Source: Armatimonadota bacterium
GTDB lineage: Bacteria > Armatimonadota > Fimbriimonadia > Fimbriimonadales > Fimbriimonadaceae
Direction: 5' to 3'
DNA: 64,000 bases
NCBI GenBank assembly: GCA_016125185.1
Contig: WGMG01000004.1
Location: 295,453 to 359,452 of the forward strand
Position 1 is the stretch's first letter, and each line of letters opens with the position of its first letter. Below are positions 56,529-64,000 of the stretch, piece by piece. A program made the position numbers and the translations under genes. The notes below the pieces were generated by a model. It was not told the origin of the DNA. It worked only from the letters and a program-made list of their open reading frames with translations, and did not search any database.

Positions 56529-57960
56529 GGATGTCCTTCAGGGATTGAATAAACGTTTCTACGTCGTCGAGGCGCCTGATTGAATCAGGATACGCGAGAT
56601 CGGGTCGCAATTCGACGAATTCCTCGCCGAACTGCAGTCCCCGCCAGCCTACATTGGAGAGGTGCGGCTTAAATTTGGTGATGGCCAAACTGCGGGCGAG
56701 GGCCCGAGAATTGGGGATTTGGAGGTCGGGAAAGTCGGGCTTGGCGATCTCGTCCATGTCGCGCAGGGCGTCGAACAGGCCGTCGTTGGGGTCGATGTTG
56801 GTGTACTCAAGGTCGTAGGCTTGGAGGATCGGCGCGCGCCAGGATAGACCCTCCTCTTCGCGGATTTGGTTGAGGAAGTGGAATTTCGCGGCCCAATCGA
56901 CCTCCCGGCGGAAGGTCTCCCAGTCCTCGCGCAGGGCTACGAGGAGTCGACGGGATGTATCGATGGTCCAACGGGCTTCCTCGTTCAGGGCGAGCGTCTG
57001 CTCGGCGGCGGCGAAGTAGGACTCGAAGATTTCATAGGCGTTGGTCCAATTGCCCTTGTCGAGTTCAATTCGATATTCGTAGGTGCGGTCGCGACTGACG
57101 GTTTGGAAGGTGCGGACCGGCTTTTCGATGGGCCACGTCGGAGCGGTGCCGGCGTCGAGGAGCCAAAGGGCGAGTTTGACGAGGCCAACTTTCAGAGCGG
57201 TGCTCGCCGGGTTCATGTTGGCATCCCCAGAAATCATGTGAAGGCGGACCCATTGGGCGGGGTCGGCGTGGGGTTCGTCGCGCGTGTTGAAGATGGGGCG
57301 TCGCCAAAGCGTTTCGGCGTTGGCAGGCTCGACGAAGAAGTCGGCGCGTTGGCTCAGTTGAAAGTCGCACCAGCCGCCTTCCTCGCCGCCGACTTTGCCG
57401 GCACCGGTGAGAATTTGGCGGACGATGAGCATGGGTGTGACGGCACGATAGATGGCTTCAAAGTCGTGTCGTCGGGGTACAAGGTAGCTTTCGTGGGTGC
57501 CGTAGGATGCGCCGTGGTAGTCGGTGTTGTTTTTGTAGAGCTTGACATCCATGCCGGATCGCTGGCCGACGCGGTGAACGAAGCGCTGGCCCTCGGCGTC
57601 GAGTGCGGCGAGTTCGAAAATGGAGAACGACTCGGGCGTGGCGTATTCAGGGTGGCCGTGGTCGTTGTAGAAGCGGGCGCCGTTGGGGAGAACGCGGTCG
57701 GCACGGAGCACGATAGAGCTTTGTTGGCGGCGGCCGACATCGAATTGCGCGTCGTTGGGGTCCACTTCAAGCTTGCTGAGTTGGAAGCCGCGGAGGTCGT
57801 TACGAGGGTTTTCGAAACGGTAGTCCCAACCAATGAAACAGCCCTCGTCGGAGTAACTCTCGACGAGGGCTTGGGAGTCCTCTACTTGGTCTTCTGCGCC
57901 TCTCCCTTCTACAAGAATGCCGTATTCACAGTCAATTCCTGCAAGGATTGGGCGCATCAC
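56515..57960 (-). CDS. dop: Dop/PafA-family enzyme (proteasome accessory factor, probable deamidase/depupylase-type)
   Basis: The 481-residue protein (GTG 57960 or ATG 57957) has the glutamine-synthetase-like fold of the PafA/Dop family. Motifs: ILAGIDCEYGILVEG (ATP-site Glu), LPNGARFYNDHGHPEYATPE with Asp100 in the position of the catalytic Asp, LYKNNTDYHGASYGTHESYL and ISGDANMNPASTALKVGLVK. GASYGTHE and an insert before the NGARFYNDH motif (~35-80) are Dop-like. As UBact ends in Gln, a Dop-type deamidase fits. No second paralogue (ligase) is in the window. A bifunctional role cannot be excluded. Confidence 0.85.
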   Translation of the reverse strand: MMRPILAGIDCEYGILVEGRGAEDQVEDSQALVESYSDEGCFIGWDYRFENPRNDLRGFQLSKLEVDPNDAQFDVGRRQQSSIVLRADRVLPNGARFYNDHGHPEYATPESFSIFELAALDAEGQRFVHRVGQRSGMDVKLYKNNTDYHGASYGTHESYLVPRRHDFEAIYRAVTPMLIVRQILTGAGKVGGEEGGWCDFQLSQRADFFVEPANAETLWRRPIFNTRDEPHADPAQWVRLHMISGDANMNPASTALKVGLVKLALWLLDAGTAPTWPIEKPVRTFQTVSRDRTYEYRIELDKGNWTNAYEIFESYFAAAEQTLALNEEARWTIDTSRRLLVALREDWETFRREVDWAAKFHFLNQIREEEGLSWRAPILQAYDLEYTNIDPNDGLFDALRDMDEIAKPDFPDLQIPNSRALARSLAITKFKPHLSNVGWRGLQFGEEFVELRPDLAYPDSIRRLDDVETFIQSLKDIHASI

Positions 57961-57966
57961 CCATTA

Positions 57967-59412
57967 CTACTTGCGAAGGACGACGACCGTTCCATCCGTC
58001 GGGAAGCCGGTCGGCGGCGTCGACAGTTGGAAGCTGATGTAGCGCATCTGCTGCGGGGAAACCGTGGTGGCGCCCGTGCTGGTGTACATCGTGGTCAGCG
58101 TGCCCGAGACTTCGCCGATGCGGTTCGTGAGCGCATCGGGATCGGTCAAGTTCTTCAGCGGATAGACGAAGAACTGCTTGGTCGACAGATCGATGTAGCC
58201 CCACATCAGGTTCGTCACCGTAGCCGACTTGGTGCCGTCCGCGTTGGTGGTCACGTTTTCCGTGAACATCACGAGTTGCTGTCGTTCGTCGTCGAGGCTG
58301 GTCGGGATCGCGATTGCCTCGAAGTTGTGGACATTGGTGAGGTAGCCATCTTCTTCGATAGAGCCGTTCAGCGCGCTGATCTGCTCCTTGAAGTGGTACT
58401 TCCACGTTCCTTGGAACGACGTGATCTTGCGAGCGAGGACCGGGTCGATGGTGGTTACGTCGGACGGGTCGATGCCGATCGTGGTGTAGGTTCCTGGGGT
58501 GGTGGTGCCAGCCAGCGAGGTAGGGGCGGAGTAGCGTCCAACGACGGAGGCATCTTGACCAGCCTGGAGGATCAGCTCAAACGGAGCACCGGTGGTGCCG
58601 CCGTTGGCCGGGTCGCCAGCAGCGATTGCGAAGCCGTCACCCGAGAAGAAGATGCGATTGGCGGTGCCATTGCCGAGGCTGAGGTCCGGTCGATCGGACG
58701 AGGCCATTGCGGAAACGTCGAAGCACATGTAGTCGCTCAGGAAGCCGCGGATGGCGACAGAGTCACCGACGGCGCGATTGATGGTGTCGAACCAGGTTGT
58801 ATCGAAAACGGCTTGGGTGACGTCGCTTCCGCCGACGTTAACCGTTTCGGTGTTGAAGGTGTCTGGGTCGAGATAGATCGGGACGATGACTTGGCGACCC
58901 TTGAAGACTCGAATGGCGACCGACTGATCGTTCGGAATGTTATTGATCGACGTGAACGACTGGGTGCCGCTGGCGTCGGTCATCGTATAGTTGATGGCGT
59001 TCAGCTCAAGCGAGGTGAAGAGTCGGCTCTGCTGGCTTAGCAAATCGACGTTGGTCGCGAGCATCTGGGACTGGTAGGCCGTCAGCGTCAGAGTTTTCTC
59101 GTTCAGACCAGAGGAAGAAGTTCCGATGGTGTCGGTTGCGATGAGGTTGCGGAAGGTTGCGACTTCCGTATCTCCCGCTCGGCCCGCACCGGTCAGAAAC
59201 GCGTACTGCATGAGGGCAGGCGTATCCGGTAGGTTGACCGAAGCGACTTGGTTAAAGATACCGCCGCTTGTGGTCGAGGTGGTCGAGGTGGTCGACGTCG
59301 TACCGATGCTCGATACCGTATTGCCAGCACAACCAAACATGACTGCTGCGAGTGCTCCCACTCCCAGGCTCCATTTCACAATCTTCCAATCAACTTGACG
59401 GCGCATAATCAT
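57967..59412 (-). CDS. Large lipoprotein of unknown function
   Basis: The 481-residue product (ATG 59412, or ATG 59406) has a lipoprotein signal with KWSLGVGALAAVMFGCAGN, so the lipidated Cys is near residue 28, followed by a Thr/Ser-rich spacer TTSTTSTTSTTS. The rest is beta-rich and repeats short Asn/Thr-containing strands (YLDPDTFNTETVNVGGSDVT; LVMFTENVTTNADGTKSATV). It lies 7 nt upstream of the Dop/PafA-like gene on the same strand and may be co-transcribed with the proteasome operon. A TATACT box at 59445-59440 precedes it with a ~20-nt leader. No functional family is recognised. Confidence 0.75.
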   Translation of the reverse strand: MIMRRQVDWKIVKWSLGVGALAAVMFGCAGNTVSSIGTTSTTSTTSTTSGGIFNQVASVNLPDTPALMQYAFLTGAGRAGDTEVATFRNLIATDTIGTSSSGLNEKTLTLTAYQSQMLATNVDLLSQQSRLFTSLELNAINYTMTDASGTQSFTSINNIPNDQSVAIRVFKGRQVIVPIYLDPDTFNTETVNVGGSDVTQAVFDTTWFDTINRAVGDSVAIRGFLSDYMCFDVSAMASSDRPDLSLGNGTANRIFFSGDGFAIAAGDPANGGTTGAPFELILQAGQDASVVGRYSAPTSLAGTTTPGTYTTIGIDPSDVTTIDPVLARKITSFQGTWKYHFKEQISALNGSIEEDGYLTNVHNFEAIAIPTSLDDERQQLVMFTENVTTNADGTKSATVTNLMWGYIDLSTKQFFVYPLKNLTDPDALTNRIGEVSGTLTTMYTSTGATTVSPQQMRYISFQLSTPPTGFPTDGTVVVLRK

Positions 59413-59439
59413 CCCTTTAACCAGTTAGAGAGTGAACGC

Positions 59440-59445
59440 AGTATA
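59440..59445 (-). promoter_or_regulatory. -10 box of the lipoprotein-proteasome-ribBA unit
   Basis: TATACT on the minus strand lies 27 nt before ATG 59412, leaving a ~20-nt leader that contains AAAGGGATG. It is the only clear promoter seen upstream of the five-gene run. Confidence 0.4.
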
Positions 59446-59511
59446 TCAAGTTATGCCGAGAAATATGCAATTTTTCTTGGTTTTTCATGAAAGCGGTACA
59501 CTCATTGGGCC

Positions 59512-60039
59512 TTGCGCAGAGACGACCTTTTAGACTTAAACGACATTCTGCAACACCCGGGCAGGCAGTTGTCGGTGGAAGTATCTACTGAACTTACCGA
59601 CGAGGAGGACCTCGATTTGGTCAAGCCGCTCGAAGGCGTCCTCGATGCGGTTTCGACGGGCAATCTTCTCCTTATAAAAGGAGAATTCGCGACACGTGCG
59701 GTGGTGGAGTGCGCTCGTTGCGGCGGCCCGATAGAGGTTGATCTGACGTTTGAGATCGACGAGCAGTTCACAGTCGTCGGGGTTCCGAGTTCGTTGAGTC
59801 ATCAAGATTTTGCCCGTGTGGAAGCCGATGAGCCGTACCCGCTGTTTGAAGGTAACAGCTTGATGGTGGAGTCTCTGCTTCGCCAAAATCTGCTTCTGAA
59901 CTTTCCGGTTCAGCCGCTATGTACGTTCGGCTGGGAGGGCGACTGCCCGATCGCGAAGGCGCGCGGCGTGGCCGGTCAGCAGGGCGGAGCCGGTCGGCTT
60001 GAGTTTGAGCAACTGAAGGGGCTGGTGAACGAAGAGTGA
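59512..60039 (+). CDS. yceD: YceD/DUF177 family protein
   Basis: The 175-residue protein starts at TTG 59512, 9 nt after a TACACT box. It has the YceD core LLLIKGEFATRAVVECARCG GPIEVDLTFEIDEQF with the CxxC pair, and a second Cys pair (LCTFGWEGDC) toward the end. YceD proteins are linked to 23S rRNA metabolism and normally precede rpmF and plsX. Here plsX follows directly (GTGA overlap) and rpmF is absent from the gap. Confidence 0.88.
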   Translation: MRRDDLLDLNDILQHPGRQLSVEVSTELTDEEDLDLVKPLEGVLDAVSTGNLLLIKGEFATRAVVECARCGGPIEVDLTFEIDEQFTVVGVPSSLSHQDFARVEADEPYPLFEGNSLMVESLLRQNLLLNFPVQPLCTFGWEGDCPIAKARGVAGQQGGAGRLEFEQLKGLVNEE

Positions 60040-61055
60040 ACATTGTCCTGGATGCGATGGGTGGCGACAATGCGCCGGAAGAGATCATCCAGGGCGGCCT
60101 TGACGCCTGTTCGCACATCCACGGCGACCTCATCTTTGTTGGCGACGCCGAGACCATTCAGAAGCTGTTGCCGAACCCGGTTCCGAAGAACGTGAAGGTG
60201 GTTCATGCAAGCCAAGTGGTGGAGATGGACGAGAAGCCGCTGGAGGCCTACCGCAAGAAGAAGGACTCTTCGATGATGGTGGGGATCAAACTGGTGAAGG
60301 ACGGAAAAGCGGGGGCGTTTGTGTCGGCAGGATCGACCGGGTCGGCCTCGGCCACGGCTCTGTTGACCTGGCGACAGGTGACGGGAATCCATCGACCGGC
60401 GATCGGTTCGCAGTTGCCAAACCACCACGGCGGATTTGTGATGTTGGACGCGGGGGCGTCGCCGGACGTCGACCCTGAGCACCTCGTGGAGTTTGCCATC
60501 CTGGGTCGGGCGTACGCCGAGAAGGTGATGGGCCGCAAAAACCCGAAGGTCCACCTCATTAATATTGGCGAGGAGCCAGGCAAGGGTAACGCGTTCGCCA
60601 AGCAGTCATTCAAACTGCTTTCGAAGTTTGAATGGTTTGCAGGGAATATCGAGGGCAAGGACATGTTTAACTCGCCGTGCGACGTGGTGGTGTGCGAGGC
60701 TTTTGTGGGGAATGTCGTCCTGAAGACCGCCGAGGGCGTAGCCGAGATGTTCGCCAAGCACATCCGTGCGGGGGTGCCCGACAATTTTATGAAGTCCCTT
60801 TATTGGCCCGTGAAAAAGGTCATGGCCCCGATCCGCAAGCATATGGATTATGCGGAAGTCGGTGGCTCGCCGCTGTTGGGGCTGAACGGCATTTGCGTCA
60901 TCGCGCACGGCCGAAGCAACGCCAAGGCGATTCGAAACGCGGTGCTGATGGCGGATAAGGCGATCAGGGCCAACCTGGTGGACACGATCCGCGATGCGGT
61001 TCGGCGCGACCTCGGGGAATCGACAGAAGAAGTTAATACAGAAGAACATGAGTAG
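60036..61055 (+). CDS. plsX: Phosphate acyltransferase PlsX
   Basis: The start is GTG 60036, coupled to yceD (GTGA). The 339 residues begin NIVLDAMGGDNAPEEIIQGG with a late SAGSTGSASATALLTWRQ and the C-terminal block VVCEAFVGNVVLKTAEGVAE, the pattern of PlsX. It makes acyl-phosphate from acyl-ACP for phospholipid synthesis. It overlaps fabH by 8 nt. Confidence 0.95.
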   Translation: MNIVLDAMGGDNAPEEIIQGGLDACSHIHGDLIFVGDAETIQKLLPNPVPKNVKVVHASQVVEMDEKPLEAYRKKKDSSMMVGIKLVKDGKAGAFVSAGSTGSASATALLTWRQVTGIHRPAIGSQLPNHHGGFVMLDAGASPDVDPEHLVEFAILGRAYAEKVMGRKNPKVHLINIGEEPGKGNAFAKQSFKLLSKFEWFAGNIEGKDMFNSPCDVVVCEAFVGNVVLKTAEGVAEMFAKHIRAGVPDNFMKSLYWPVKKVMAPIRKHMDYAEVGGSPLLGLNGICVIAHGRSNAKAIRNAVLMADKAIRANLVDTIRDAVRRDLGESTEEVNTEEHE

Positions 61056-62040
61056 GCACGCAGTTATCCAAGCGGTTGGGCACGCCCTGCCGGTTAAGGT
61101 CTACACCAACGACGAGTTGGCGCGAGAAAAGAATATCGATACAAGCGACGAGTGGATCGTCCAGCGAACCGGCATCAAGGAGCGGCATATCTGCTCGGGC
61201 GACGAGGGGTGCTATTCGCTGGCGATCGAAGCCGGACGGGAGGCGCTGCAGAAGTCGGGTCTGAAGCCGGAAGAGGTCGATATGGTCATTGTCGGCACGG
61301 TGTCGGGCGACTACATTTGGCCCTCGACGGCGTGTTTTGTGCAAGACGCGCTTGGGCTGAAGAACGCAGGGGCGTTCGATGTGAGCGCGGCATGCGCGGG
61401 TTTCATTTATTCTTTAGCGAACGCGACGGGCCTGATCGAAACCGGCGTGATCGACAATGCGCTCGTGATCGGCGTGGACGCGCTTTCAAAGCAGATCGAC
61501 TGGTCGGATCGATCCACGTGCATTCTGTTTGGCGACGCGGCGGCGTCGGTCGTAGTGAAGGCCGTGGAAGGCGGCGACCGGGGCGTCATCAAGACGGTGA
61601 TGCTGTCGGACGGAAGCGGCGCGCCGTTCATCTCCAACGATGCCGGTGGGACGAAGTATCCGCCCAACTGCGTGACGCCGGAGGGGATCAAGTACGGCAT
61701 CCAGATGAAGGGCAACGAGGTGTACCGGTTCGCGATTAAAGCGATGGGCGACGCGTGCGAGAAGGTGCTGGCCGAGGCGGGATTGAAGGCGTCGGACGTG
61801 GATTTGTTTGTGCCACATCAGGCGAATCTGCGCATCATCGATGCCGCGGCCGAGCGGTTCAAGTTCCCGTCGGATAAGGTTTTTGTGAACGTGCACAAGT
61901 ACGGAAACACGAGCGGCGGATCGATTCCGTTGGCGCTGTACGAGGCGGTCGAGACGGGGCAGTTGAAGCCGGGCATGTTGGTGTTGACGGTGGGATTCGG
62001 CGCGGGCCTGGTTTGGGGCGCGAATCTCATTCGCTGGTAA
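61048..62040 (+). CDS. fabH: 3-oxoacyl-ACP synthase III (FabH)
   Basis: ATG 61048 is chosen with AGAAG before it; the frame extends upstream only within plsX. The 330 residues have the catalytic Cys in GAFDVSAACAGFIYSLANAT, His in VDLFVPHQANLRIIDAAAER, and Asn in VHKYGNTSGGSIPLALYE, the FabH triad. It starts fatty-acid synthesis by condensing acyl-CoA with malonyl-ACP. The yceD-plsX-fabH order is the classical cluster, minus rpmF. Confidence 0.95.
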   Translation: MSRHAVIQAVGHALPVKVYTNDELAREKNIDTSDEWIVQRTGIKERHICSGDEGCYSLAIEAGREALQKSGLKPEEVDMVIVGTVSGDYIWPSTACFVQDALGLKNAGAFDVSAACAGFIYSLANATGLIETGVIDNALVIGVDALSKQIDWSDRSTCILFGDAAASVVVKAVEGGDRGVIKTVMLSDGSGAPFISNDAGGTKYPPNCVTPEGIKYGIQMKGNEVYRFAIKAMGDACEKVLAEAGLKASDVDLFVPHQANLRIIDAAAERFKFPSDKVFVNVHKYGNTSGGSIPLALYEAVETGQLKPGMLVLTVGFGAGLVWGANLIRW

Positions 62041-62055
62041 GACGCAAACCTCGCG

Positions 62056-62061
62056 TATCAT
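62056..62061 (+). promoter_or_regulatory. -10 box 6 nt before a GTG start
   Basis: TATCAT is followed by TTGGGGT-like sequence (6 nt) and GTG 62068, a leaderless arrangement. No Shine-Dalgarno is separable from the promoter. Confidence 0.5.
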
Positions 62062-62067
62062 TGGGGT

Positions 62068-62565
62068 GTGAAACCCAACACCAAGCGGTTTCTTGTCGTG
62101 TCTGGAACTTGCATTTTTGCTGTTGGTTCGGCGTTTTGGGTTCTGATGCATCCTAGGCATCACGACTCCTATGCCTTTCTAAAGGGTCACGCTCTGTTGG
62201 ATGTTGGTTGCTTAGGGCCGAGTTCCTTTGGACCAAGGGAGTACCGGCTGTACTGCTGGGAGGAACCCGTGACTTCGGTTCTTGCTAAGGCCGCCAAATG
62301 TCTGCCGAAAGAAGGGCTAAAACCTTACGGTGCGGGATCTCCTGATGAAGCATTCGATTGGTCGGGCTCGATTATCGATGGCGGCCCGGGTGGTGTCAGG
62401 TCTGACATTTGGATATCAATATTGCCGAAACGAGTCAGCAACCTCCACGACTACGCGAAAATGGACGATTATGATCTTGATTGGACAACAGTTGTCGTCT
62501 CGCAAGAGCTCGATAAGAGTTGGTTCAACGTTTTGCGCTATACATTTTTCAGCAAGCGCGACTGA
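62068..62565 (+). CDS. Hypothetical membrane-anchored protein
   Basis: The 165-residue protein has an N-terminal helix FLVVSGTCIFAVGSAFWVLM (residues ~8-27) and a soluble part with GHALLDVGCLGPSSFGPREY, TSVLAKAAKCLPKEGLKPYG and VVVSQELDKSWFNVLRYTFF. The two Cys residues could form a disulfide in the periplasm. No family is recognised. Confidence 0.6.
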   Translation: MKPNTKRFLVVSGTCIFAVGSAFWVLMHPRHHDSYAFLKGHALLDVGCLGPSSFGPREYRLYCWEEPVTSVLAKAAKCLPKEGLKPYGAGSPDEAFDWSGSIIDGGPGGVRSDIWISILPKRVSNLHDYAKMDDYDLDWTTVVVSQELDKSWFNVLRYTFFSKRD

Positions 62566-62667
62566 GTGCTCACCCAGGCCATCAATTCTTATCCCGGGAA
62601 CATCTCATCCAAATTGGCAGCAAACGTCTTAACCGCCAGCCACTATCCTTCACATTTCAGTGATCTG

Positions 62668-63672
62668 CTATGCCTCCCATCCGGACGTAATCTTCCGCTT
62701 CAACTCAGACCGCTCAATATCTGACAAGAACGCCTTATCGGCGGCACCGATGCACAACGAATAGAGCATGTCGGTGCTGAGTTCGAATTCTTCGGCGCAT
62801 CGGGCCCACTCGTCGGTCAGCGTTGTGTTGAAATAAGGCGGATCGTCGGAGTTGATCGAGACGGAGAGACCCTCGTCCAGCAGTCGCGGGAGCGAGTGCT
62901 CAGCCAGCGAAGGGAAGACGCCCAGGCACACATTGCTGGTGGGATTGACTTCGAGATGGACCTGCCGGTCGCGTAGGTCTCGCACCAGCGTTCCGTCCTC
63001 TAGGCATCGGACGCCGTGACCGATGCGGTCGGCGAGGGCGACGTCGAGGGCTTCGCGGATGGCGGTGGCACCGCCGGTCTCGCCCGCGTGGGCCGAACAT
63101 TTGACGCCTGCTTCTTTGGCGGTGCGGAAAGCGGCGGCGTGTTTGGCGACGGGAGTTTTGCCTTCGTAGCCGGAAAGGCCGATGGCCACCACGCCCTTGT
63201 CCTTGCTATTGATGCACCATTGGGCGATCTGCTCGCCTTCCTCTTCGGCGAACTCGCGGACAATGTCGATGATGAGATTGACCTGGGCGGTCGGCACTTT
63301 TTTGAATCCACGCTGGAGAGCGTCGATCTGCTCGTCCCAAGGGATTCCGGCGTACCGCTTGATCGTCATGGCGGTGTAGTTGGCTTCGGTATAGAGGATG
63401 TTCTGGCTGGCTTGGCCGCGGGCGAACTCCTCGGCGATCAGTTCCAGATCATTGGGGGTGCGGATGCACTTCGAGGCGGCGACATAGACGTCGACGAAGT
63501 GAGGGAAATCGCGGAAAATGAACCATTCTCGAAGTCCGGCGACGTCTTTTGCCGGGAGGTCGACTCGGTTGCGCTCGGCGAGGCGAAGCAGGGTTTCCGG
63601 TTGGATCGAACCTTCCAAATGCACGTGCAATTCGACTTTGGGCAGGGGCTCGATTTCTTCGCGGAGCGACAT
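62668..63672 (-). CDS. add: Adenosine deaminase
   Basis: The 334-residue protein begins SLREEIEPLPKVELHVHLEG S with the HxH zinc motif, then VKCSAHAGETGGATAIREAL, DRIGHGVRCLEDGTLV and SVSINSDDPPYFN. These are the zinc and catalytic residues of the adenosine/AMP deaminase family. It converts adenosine to inosine in purine salvage. Adenine deaminase-like activity is possible in close relatives. TAGACT lies 6 nt before its ATG. Confidence 0.92.
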   Translation of the reverse strand: MSLREEIEPLPKVELHVHLEGSIQPETLLRLAERNRVDLPAKDVAGLREWFIFRDFPHFVDVYVAASKCIRTPNDLELIAEEFARGQASQNILYTEANYTAMTIKRYAGIPWDEQIDALQRGFKKVPTAQVNLIIDIVREFAEEEGEQIAQWCINSKDKGVVAIGLSGYEGKTPVAKHAAAFRTAKEAGVKCSAHAGETGGATAIREALDVALADRIGHGVRCLEDGTLVRDLRDRQVHLEVNPTSNVCLGVFPSLAEHSLPRLLDEGLSVSINSDDPPYFNTTLTDEWARCAEEFELSTDMLYSLCIGAADKAFLSDIERSELKRKITSGWEA

Positions 63673-63678
63673 AGAGAA

Positions 63679-63684
63679 AGTCTA
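63679..63684 (-). promoter_or_regulatory. -10 box of a probably leaderless add transcript
   Basis: TAGACT on the minus strand is followed by TTCTCT and ATG 63672 (6-nt gap). No ribosome-binding site fits. Confidence 0.5.
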
Positions 63685-63823
63685 CTTCTTGAGTGAATGT
63701 CGGTGGGTTATTTCGTAGGGTCGGAACTTCGTTTGCGGTCGTAACGGTTCATCGTTTTGGCAGGCTTCGCCGGGTCGTCCCGATGCTCGGGACTCCTTGG
63801 ACTTTTGCGGTTACGGGTTCTGA

Positions 63824-63908
63824 CCCAGCCCTTCGAGCCGATTCTCGGCTCTTCGGACTGGGCTCGTGTCTTAAACTCTTTGTGATGGTCCTCCCGAGGA
63901 CGCTCGGG
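63824..63908. repeat. Two stem-loops resembling intergenic repeat hairpins
   Basis: CCCAG...GAGCCGA-TTC-TCGGCTC...CTGGG (63824-63862) has a perfect 7-bp inner stem, and CCCGAG-GACG-CTCGGG (63893-63908) a 6-bp stem. The inner CCGATTCTCGG is also present in the hairpin at 54234-54248. Confidence 0.4.
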
Positions 63909-64000
63909 TGGTGGAAGGTGAGCACGTCCTGGGCTATGTGTTTTGAACCCGCAACTTAGATATGAGGCCCCTTCCACCCAGTCGCCTTTCAAACCCGCAC

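Larger units (their letters stand above)
63673..64000. other. Terminal intergenic stretch with hairpins, no gene seen
   Basis: The last 328 nt contain the add promoter, two hairpins (63824-63862 and 63893-63908) and no supported gene. Reading frames in both directions are open in places but show no family. Confidence 0.5.

Noticed and set aside
56866..59040. 724-codon plus-strand open frame
   Set aside because: Antisense to the Dop/PafA-like gene and the lipoprotein, both of which have strong signatures.

Overview
The window looks like chromosomal DNA of a GC-rich, diderm-type free-living bacterium, most likely an Armatimonadota (Fimbriimonas-like) lineage. The call rests on four things: a UBact-type ubiquitin-like protein encoded with a 20S proteasome beta subunit and a Dop/PafA-family enzyme; a PEP-CTERM sorting signal; a chromosomal phage-tail-like contractile injection locus; and many genes whose -10 box lies only 5-10 nt before the start codon. 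No marker gene such as 16S rRNA is present, so the assignment is an inference.

Layout. 1-12990 is the baseplate and spike half of a contractile injection system (CIS): LysM/gp53-like protein, gpD hub, gpV spike, PAAR tip, gp25, two gp6/J-type wedge proteins, a gpI-like tail protein and a 1063-residue DUF6519 protein, nearly all translationally coupled. Sheath, tube and AAA+ genes must lie upstream of the window if present. 13109-15056 is a promoter with two uncharacterised membrane or secreted proteins. 15096-21520 is an accessory patch: XRE-cupin regulator and serine hydrolase (divergent), a hypothetical secreted protein, and an AraC/M13 peptidase pair enclosed by a degenerate direct repeat whose right copy runs into tRNA-Gln(UUG). 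21549-25737 holds a P-loop kinase-like protein and two proline-type peptidases. 25795-31969 has a PEP-CTERM protein, RNase III, an aminotransferase, a FecCD permease, ribH, TauE/SafE and pyrD. 32073-39976 has gyrB, glcDEF, an mhqO/mhqD-like pair and a lipoprotein. 39983-44486 has yebC, a rhomboid-TPR protein, a DUF374 acyltransferase and two paralogous membrane proteins.

44483-54158 has an M48 protease, two MDR dehydrogenases, a SRPBCC protein, two tandem TPR-GGDEF proteins, prfA and a sugar-phosphate isomerase-like protein. 54383-59412 (minus strand) is a tight operon: lipoprotein, Dop/PafA-like enzyme, UBact, proteasome beta, ribBA. 59512-62040 is yceD-plsX-fabH for fatty-acid and phospholipid initiation, followed by a hypothetical gene and adenosine deaminase.

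How the genes connect: the CIS genes build one particle; UBact, the Dop-like enzyme and the beta subunit form part of a protein-tagging and degradation pathway (alpha subunit, ATPase and any separate ligase are not in the window); ribBA and ribH are two riboflavin steps at separate loci; GlcDEF would form a glycolate oxidase complex. The most notable loci are the UBact-proteasome-ribBA operon, the CIS cluster and the repeat-bounded AraC/M13 segment beside tRNA-Gln.
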